From Ceratotherium simum simum (taxonomy: Eukaryota; Chordata; Mammalia; Perissodactyla; Rhinocerotidae): 64,000 nt of DNA. The stretch is taken from NCBI RefSeq assembly GCF_000283155.1, contig NW_004454195.1, forward strand, positions 8,410,364 to 8,474,363, read 5' to 3'. Both the position numbers and the translations under genes were made by a program. Under the pieces are notes generated by a model. That model was not told where the DNA came from, ran no database searches, and saw only the letters and a list, made by a program, of their open reading frames with translations. Within the stretch, counting starts at the first letter, position 1. Every line of letters begins with the position of its first letter. Positions 57,701-64,000 of the stretch are shown one piece after another.

Positions 57701-57952
57701 AATTATCTATTTTGCACAAAGCACACAATAAAGTCCTTCTCTTCCAGGCTTGACTGTGTCTGGAATGAAGAATGCCAAAAACCTTTTCCAGAAATAGTGC
57801 CAATTTCATACCTAAGCAGTGACAATGTCACTTTCAGTTCAACAAGTCTCTCCTTTCCTACACAACCAAGTTTATAATTATCTTAAAAGTATTTATTTTC
57901 TTTTCACTCCCCCTTCCCTTTAAACAACAGGTCTAAAAAATATGGATAAGAA

Positions 57953-60313
57953 CGAAACCAAGAATTGGTTCTTCAAAAAGATCAACAAAATTGACAAACC
58001 TTTAGCTAGATTGACCAAGAAAAACAAGAGAGAAGACTCAAATAACTAAAATCAGAAATGAAAGAGGCATCATGACTTTGAGTTTACAGAAATAAAATGG
58101 ATTAGAAGGGGGTACTGTGAGCAACTGTACACCAAGAAATTGAATAACCTAGATGAAATGGACAAATTCCTAGAAACACACAATCTATAAAGACTCTATC
58201 ATGAAGAAATAGAAAATTTGAACAGACCTATAACTAGTAAGGAGATTTAATCAAAAGATTTAATCAAAAACTTCCCAATAAAGAAAAGCCCAGGACCAGA
58301 TGGCCTCATTGGCGAATTCTACCAAACATTTAAAGAAGAATTACACTAATCTTCCTCAAACTCTTCCAAAAACTAAAGAGGAGGGAACACTCCCAAAATC
58401 ATTTTAGGAGGCCAGCATACCCTATTACTAAAGCCAGACAAGGATACTACACGAAAGGAAAACTACAGACCAATATCCCTAATGAATATTGATGAAAGAA
58501 TTCTTAACAAAATACTGTGATACAGAATTCAACAGCAGACTTAATATTGTTAAGATATCGATACTACCCAAAGTGGTATACAGCTTCAGTGCAATCCTTA
58601 CCAAAATCCCAATGACTTTTTTTTTTTGGCAGAAATAGAAAAATCCATTCTAAAATTCATATGGAATCTCCAGGGACCCTAAATAGCCAAAAGGATCCTG
58701 AAAGAAAAGAAAGCTGGAGATCCCACACTTCCTGATTCCAAAACTTACTATGAAGCCATGGTAATCAAAACCATGTTGTACTGGCAGAAAGACAGATAGA
58801 TAGACCAATTAAATAGAATAGAGAGCCCAGAATAAACTCTCACATATATGGTCAAATGCTTTTTGACAAGATGTCAAGACCATTCAATAGGGAAAGGACA
58901 GTCTTTTCAACAAATGGTGCTGGGAAAACAGGATATCCACATGCTAAAGAATGAAATTAGATCCTTATTTTATACCATATACCAAAACTAATTCAAAATA
59001 GATCAAAGATATAAGCATAAGAGCTAAACCTATAAAGCTCTTAGAAGAAAACGTAGGGGGAAAGCTTCATGATATTGGATTTAACAATAATTTCTTGGAT
59101 ATGACACCAAAAGCTCAGACAATGAAAGAAAAAAATAAGTTGGACTACATCAAAATTAAAAACTCTGTGCATCAAAAGATACAATCTGCAGAATGAGAAG
59201 GCAAGCCATAGAATTGGAGAAAATATTTGCAAGTCATATATCTGACAAGGGTCTAGTAACCAGAATATCTAAAGAACTCCTACAACTCAACAACACCCAT
59301 GATGACAAATCTAATTTAAAAATGGGCAAAGGACTTGAATAGTCATTTCTCTGAAGAAGATACACAAATGGCCAACAAGCACATGAGAAGATTCCCTAAT
59401 CATTAGGGAAATGTAAATCAAAACCACAAAGAGATATCACCTCACACCCATTAGGATGGCTATTATTAAAAAAAAACTGAAAATAACAAGCGTTGGTGAG
59501 GATGTGGAGAAATTGGAACCGTTGTGCACTATTTGAGGGAAAGTAAAACGATGCAGCGCTATGGAAAACAGTGTGGTGGTTCCTCAAAAAATTAAAAATA
59601 GAATTACCATATGATCCAGCAATTACATTTCTGGAGATATATATATACACACACATATATACATATGTAACTACATATATATACACACACATATATACAT
59701 ACATATATACGTACATACATATATACATATATATACACATATATATACATACATATATATATACACATATATAAATACCCCCAAAGAATTGAAAGCAGGA
59801 TCTCAAAGAAATATTTGCACACCCACATTCACAGCAGGATTATTCACAATTGCCAAAAGGTGGAAGTAACTCAAGTATTCATAGACAGATGAGTGGATAA
59901 ACAAAATGTGGTATATCCATACAATGGAATATTATTCAGCCCTAAAAAAGGAAGGAAATTCTGACACATGCTACAACACGGACGAACCTTGAGAACATTG
60001 TGCTAAGTGAAATAAACCAGTCACAAAAGGACAAATACTGTATGATTCTACTTATATGAGGTACTTAGAGTAGTCAAAATCATAGAGAAAGAAAGTAGAA
60101 TGGTGGGTGCCAGGGGTTGGGGGGAGGGAGAAACAGAGAGTTATTGTTTAATGGGTAGAGAGTTCACATTGTGCAAAATGGAGAGTTCTGGATAAGGATG
60201 GTGGTGATGATTGCACAACAATGTGAATGTAATTAATGCAACTAAACTGAACACTTAAAAATGGTTAAGATGGTAAATTTTATGTTATACGTATTTCACC
60301 ATAATAGAATAAC
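57953..60313 (+). mobile_element. L1 ORF2 to 3' end, 2.36 kb, with 11-bp target duplication
   Basis: Bounded by perfect 'atggataagaa' (57942-57952 and 60314-60324). It runs from the ORF2 reverse-transcriptase region ('caatatccctaatgaatatt') through 'gatcaaagatataagcataa' to the 3' UTR 'aacttaaaaatgg'-type end. Part of ORF2 is missing where 'caacagcagacttaatattg' joins (about 58535). Stops and a microsatellite (59638-59772) make it non-coding. Confidence 0.92.
59638..59772. repeat. TA/CA/TACA microsatellite inside L1
   Basis: About 135 bp of mixed TA, CA and TACA units in place of a short L1 stretch. The ORFs through it code only Ile/Tyr/Thr/His runs on one strand and Tyr/Ile/Cys/Val runs on the other. 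Confidence 0.95.
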
Positions 60314-60334
60314 ATGGATAAGAATATATTCTAC

Positions 60335-61390
60335 TATTAATTCATTCAACAGCTATGTCCTGGGGCCTGCAATGTGCCAAGCACTGTTTCAGGTGCTGTG
60401 ATAAAGCAGTGAGAGAAATAGGTGGTCCTACTCTAATAAGGGATACAGTCTAATGGGGGGCACAGGCAATAAACAAGCAAACAGAAAGGTAGACAAGGTG
60501 CTCTAGAGACTGATGAATGCTGAGGGAAATTAACAGGGAAACCTGGTAGCAAATGACTTAGAGAGTGGGGTTTACTTAAGAGGAGATCTTAAGTATGATC
60601 CTAAGATCTTAAGATGAGATGATCAAGCAAAGCACATCTGAAAGGTGACATGTTAGCTAAGATCTGAAAGATGAAAAGAACTAAACATGCAAAGAGCCAG
60701 AATATGGAGAAGATAAGCAACTGCAAAGGCCCTGAGGTAGTAAAGAGCTTGGGGAATTCAGGGAACAGAAGAAGAGCTGGAGCTGCAGCACAAAGATAAG
60801 GGGAGGATGGGGCAGAGAGAGTTTGGAGAGCCTGGCAGTGGCTACGTCATGGAAGGCTTTGCTCACTGGATGAAGGCGTGTAGATTTTATAGTGATGAGA
60901 AGCTATAGCCCAGATCTAAGCAGAGCGAAGACGTGACCCAATTTATGTTTTAAAATGTGGAGAAAGAGTGAAAGCAGTGAGGAAGCGAGAGGTAAGGGGG
61001 AAGCAGCAGAGATGGAGTGAAGGGGGTGGATTTTTGAGTTAAAACACGGGATTGCTGATAGTCTGACAGTGGAGGTGGAGGGAAAGGGAGAAATTGATCA
61101 TTATTTCTCGGTTTTTTGACATGCGTGGATAGTGGTGGCATTCACTAAGAAGCAGAAGACAGTGAAAGAAGTAGCCTGGGCCAGGAGAAGAGCTTGGCTT
61201 TGCTCACGTTACATTTGATATGAATATTAGACACCCAAATGGAGATGTCAAACAGGCATTTGTATATACAAGTTTGGAGTTCAGGAGAGAGGCCAGGCCT
61301 GGAGACGTAAAGCTGGGAGTTGTCAGCGAATAGTTATCTAGAGCCAAAGCCTGATTCATGTTATTCTAGGGAGAGAGTGTGTTCTGGATA
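60335..61390 (-). mobile_element. L2 LINE, longest copy in the window (about 1.05 kb)
   Basis: Reversed L2 in order: 'tgcaatgtgccaagcactgt', 'gatacagtctaatggggg', 'caactgcaaaggccctgagg', 'gacgtgacccaatttatgtt', 'ccaaatggagatgtcaaaca', 'gtttggagttcaggagagag'. This spans the 3' UTR back into the former reverse-transcriptase region. No intact ORF. Confidence 0.8.
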
Positions 61391-61603
61391 TATTACAGGA
61401 CCATTTGCCTGGAGTGGACAATGTGATTGAGCCCATTCATAAGAAAGTCTCACAACAGTTTCCCACTAGGAGCAGTTTCTCTCTCCTGGATCAGATGTGC
61501 AGGTCCAAGTTCTATAACACTCTGAAGAAGAGGGAAAACTGGAGGGGAAAGTCTCTTTCTTTCCATCCCTTCTTCCAAGTTTATATTCACTCAGCAAGTT
61601 TTT

Positions 61604-61857
61604 TTTTTTTTTGAGGAAGATTGGCCCTGAGCTAACATCTGTTGACAGTCTTCCTCTTTTTTCTTTTTTCTCCCCAAAGCCCCAGTACCTAGTTGTGTAT
61701 CATAGTTGTAGAGTTGTAGCTCTTCTATATGGGATGCCACCTCAGCATGGTTCGATGAGTGGTGAGTAGGTCCATGCCCGGGATCCGAACCGGCAAAGCC
61801 TGGGCCACCGAAGTGGAGCAGGTGAACTTAACAGCTATGCCACCAGGCCGGCCCCTT
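61604..61857 (-). mobile_element. ERE SINE with 15-bp target duplication
   Basis: Reversed copy: T-run, 'gaggaagattggccctgagc', then the second tail type 'ccccaaagccccagtaccta', 'tgggatgccacctcagcatg', a B box as 'ggatccgaacc' and the head 'accaggccggcccc'. Flanks 'act(c/g)agcaagttttt' (61589-61603 and 61858-61872) match at 14 of 15. Confidence 0.95.
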
Positions 61858-62663
61858 ACTGAGCAAGTTTTTAGTGAATGCCAAACAGATTAATCAAATT
61901 GCTTTTCTAGTTCTCACTCTGAGCATGGCTCTGGATAGAAATGATGGGGAGCAGATGAGAGAAATAAATGTGAGTCTTCTCTGTAAGAAACTTAACTCAG
62001 AAAGAAAGAAAATTAAAGAAAGAGTCAAATAACCATAGGTAAGGCATTATATGAGTTCAGTGCAGGAAAGATAAACCACTTATTTTATTCAGAAAAAAGT
62101 TGATGAAGTGAACTAGGTGCATAAAAAATTGTGGAAGGGGTCAAGAGTTCACTCTCAACTGGCCCTGGGGACCGACTCCTATAACATGACAGAACTGACC
62201 ACCAGGGAACTGGTGACTCTGAAGCCACCACAAGATCTCTTGGGTTCAAGAACTCGCTTTGACAACCGCCATTCAGGAGTCAGGAAGCTGCTAGCACTGT
62301 GCTACTGTGGAAATTGCCTCTCGACACTTGTAAAACTAGAAAATGGTATCTGGAACACTGAGACCAGCCATGCCTCACCCATCCCTCTCTCCCTACACAT
62401 AGGCACAACTCTCTCTCTCAACATCCAGGAGAATGGATATGGAATATTTCTGCAGAAATATTTTGCGTCTCCACTACCCTTTTCACCTTTCAAAACAGCC
62501 AAAGGTAAAGGAAAATGGTCTCCTCCTCACTGTAGCCTTTCAAATCTTGCACAAGTTCACCTACTTGTCAGAACCTGTCTCCTGTCCTGAATCCTAGCTG
62601 CAACAGAGTCTGAGAAATGTAGTTTTCAGCTTTCTCACCTCTGAGGTTCAGGAGGTACCCTAA
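61858..62663. other. Non-coding stretch, no gene seen
   Basis: The longest plus-strand ORF of the window (62117-62590, 157 residues) lies here but has no domain or codon signal. 62480-62660 ('aatcctagctgcaacagag', 'gagaaatgtagttttcagc') resembles an old interspersed repeat I cannot name. Confidence 0.4.
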
Positions 62664-62890
62664 AAGTGGTTCTCAACTGGGGGTGATTTTGCTCCCCGCT
62701 CCTGCCCCGGAGACACTTGGCAATGTCTGGAGACATTGTTAGTTGTCACAACTGGGGAGAGAGTGCTCCTGGCATCTAGTGGGTAGAGGCCAGGGACATT
62801 GCTAAACATCCTACAATACACAAGACAGCCCCCCAAGACAAAGAATGATCCGACCCAAAATATCAATGGTGCTGAGGTTGAGAAACCCTG
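62664..62890 (+). mobile_element. hAT-Charlie MITE
   Basis: Inverted ends 'agtggttctcaactggggg' and 'gaggttgagaaaccctg'. Interior 'cttggcaatgtctggagaca' and 'gcatctagtgggtagaggcc'. A well-preserved, familiar mammalian MITE. Confidence 0.75.
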
Positions 62891-63931
62891 CTGCAGAAAC
62901 AGGGTGAAACAGAAATTGACAAACCAAACCATTGTGTCCAACAATGGCCTAGATTAGTTACACAAATAATTAGTCTCAAAGTGGTTTTCATTTTGTTTTG
63001 TTTTTAAAGAAAGTCAATTAGGAGCTGGAGTGGTCAGAGAATTTTTCGCAAATGATGAGGGACCGGAATTGCATTCTGAAAACCATGAAGGATTGTATAT
63101 GCTGAGATGGTAAGGAAGACAACAGGAGTGAGGAAGGGGAAGCAGCAGAAGGCTTGAAGTTAGGGATGAAAAGGCGTGTTTCTAAGATAAAGGGTAGAGC
63201 AGCAAGATTACAGTGGGAAACTGAAGTTCTGAAGTTTCAAATTAGGTGTTTAAACGGGTGGTGACAGATTGTGAAGAGCTTGAACATCTGGCTGAAATGT
63301 TTGGACCGTAGCGTGGTGAAGAGGAAAGGCTTAGGAACCAGGTGAAAGTCGGTATGAGCCTGACTCCTCCACATCCTATAGGGAGATCCTGGAAACATTT
63401 CCTAACTTTTCCAGGGTGCCATTTCCTCAGCTGGAGGTACTATCTATTACAGCCTTCTATGGTTTATGTAAGATCAGGATAGTACATGACCCTATTCCTC
63501 TTTGCCCTTTTGACACAAGGGCCTGTTGGAGACTTGTGTGTTCCCCAGTTCAGGAAAAAAACAGACAGCTGTACAATCTACAAGCCAATCTCTCAATGCA
63601 ACCATGGTGCTAAGATATCTAGACTATTAGTCAAAAGCCAGGCAAAATAGTAAATGGAATCACATTGTATTCTTATATTTGGTGAACTACTTTTATGAAT
63701 TTGTTAAAGACTATTTAAGATCCTCTGTGTAGGATCATACAAGCATTACACTCTGGTTGAGACTATATGTACAAGTATTGTGCTATATTCTAGATTATGT
63801 ATGTGCAAAGTGATATAGGGGCGAGATAATGATATTGTTCCAATCAAAAGCTCCCAACACCTATATCAGTTTACTAATTTATTTTCTTTGTGGAGAAATT
63901 GCTTGACTCTAGTCTGTTTGACCATAAGCTA
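62891..63931. other. Non-coding stretch, weak L2 possible
   Basis: 63010-63340 ('gagctggagtggtcagag', 'atgaaggattgtatatgctg') loosely follows reversed L2. The remainder is unassigned. Confidence 0.35.
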
Positions 63932-63932
63932 A

Positions 63933-64000
63933 CTTTTTTTTTTGATGAGGAAGATTGGCCCTGAGCTAACATCCGTTGTCAATCTTCCTCTTTTTGCTGA
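63933..64000 (-). mobile_element. ERE SINE, cut by the window end
   Basis: A T-run then 'gatgaggaagattggccctg' and 'gctaacatccgttgtcaatc'. Reversed copy, the rest lies beyond the window. Confidence 0.9.

Noticed and set aside
59396..59806. Tyr/Ile/Cys-rich ORFs near 59.4-59.8 kb
   Set aside because: They translate a TA/CA microsatellite inside an L1.
62117..62590. 157-residue plus-strand ORF
   Set aside because: No recognisable domain, signal peptide or neighbouring exon. The region partly looks like an old interspersed repeat.
1..64000. CRISPR array, operon, phage or bacterial system
   Set aside because: The sequence is mammalian. Repeats are dispersed transposons and microsatellites, and there are no spacer-repeat arrays or closely packed genes.

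Overview
The window is mammalian nuclear DNA with no supportable protein-coding gene, rRNA or functional tRNA. I read it as intergenic or deep-intronic sequence. The lineage marker is a set of 13 tRNA-derived SINEs of the equine repetitive element (ERE) type. These carry the 'gaggaagattggccctgag' arm, a 'ggttcggatcc' B box and a 'gggccggcccc' end. EREs are characteristic of Perissodactyla (horses, rhinoceroses, tapirs), so the source is very probably a perissodactyl; I cannot resolve the family. Two gaps of exactly 100 N (31741-31840 and 54081-54180) show that this is an assembled contig with fixed-size gap padding.

Layout. 1-14 kb: old L2 and MIR remnants, one class I-type solo LTR (3102-3622), two MLT1-type MaLR LTRs, two EREs, and a 21-bp tandem repeat at 5337-5420. 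14.5-17.3 kb: overlapping L1 pieces, including an ORF2 remnant broken by two independent solo LTRs of the same family, each with its own 4-bp target duplication. 17-33 kb: an L1M remnant with a nested ERE, long L2 stretches on both strands, MIR, an RTE-like tail, MER5-type elements, and a young ERE containing the first gap. 33-48 kb: another MLT1-type LTR, sparse repeats, one CpG-rich ERE (42498-42710), microsatellites and much sequence I cannot assign. 48-51.5 kb: an old L1M on the minus strand into which two other L1s have landed in opposite orientations. 51.8-57 kb: four EREs, one only 41 bp long, plus nested hAT elements, a short L1 and the second gap. 58-64 kb: a 2.36-kb 5'-truncated L1, about 1 kb of L2, two EREs and a hAT element.

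There is no operon-like or pathway organisation. What can be read is insertion history. L2, MIR and MER5 form the oldest layer; MLT1 and L1M come next; then L1s with intact target-site duplications and the solo LTRs; and finally the EREs, several of which keep CpG-rich bodies, Pol III boxes and perfect 15-17 bp duplications. All ORFs are short, lack homology I can recognise, or fall in repeats. Repeat names rest on recall of consensus features, not a database search. Boundaries are firm where a target-site duplication is given and approximate (tens of bases) elsewhere.
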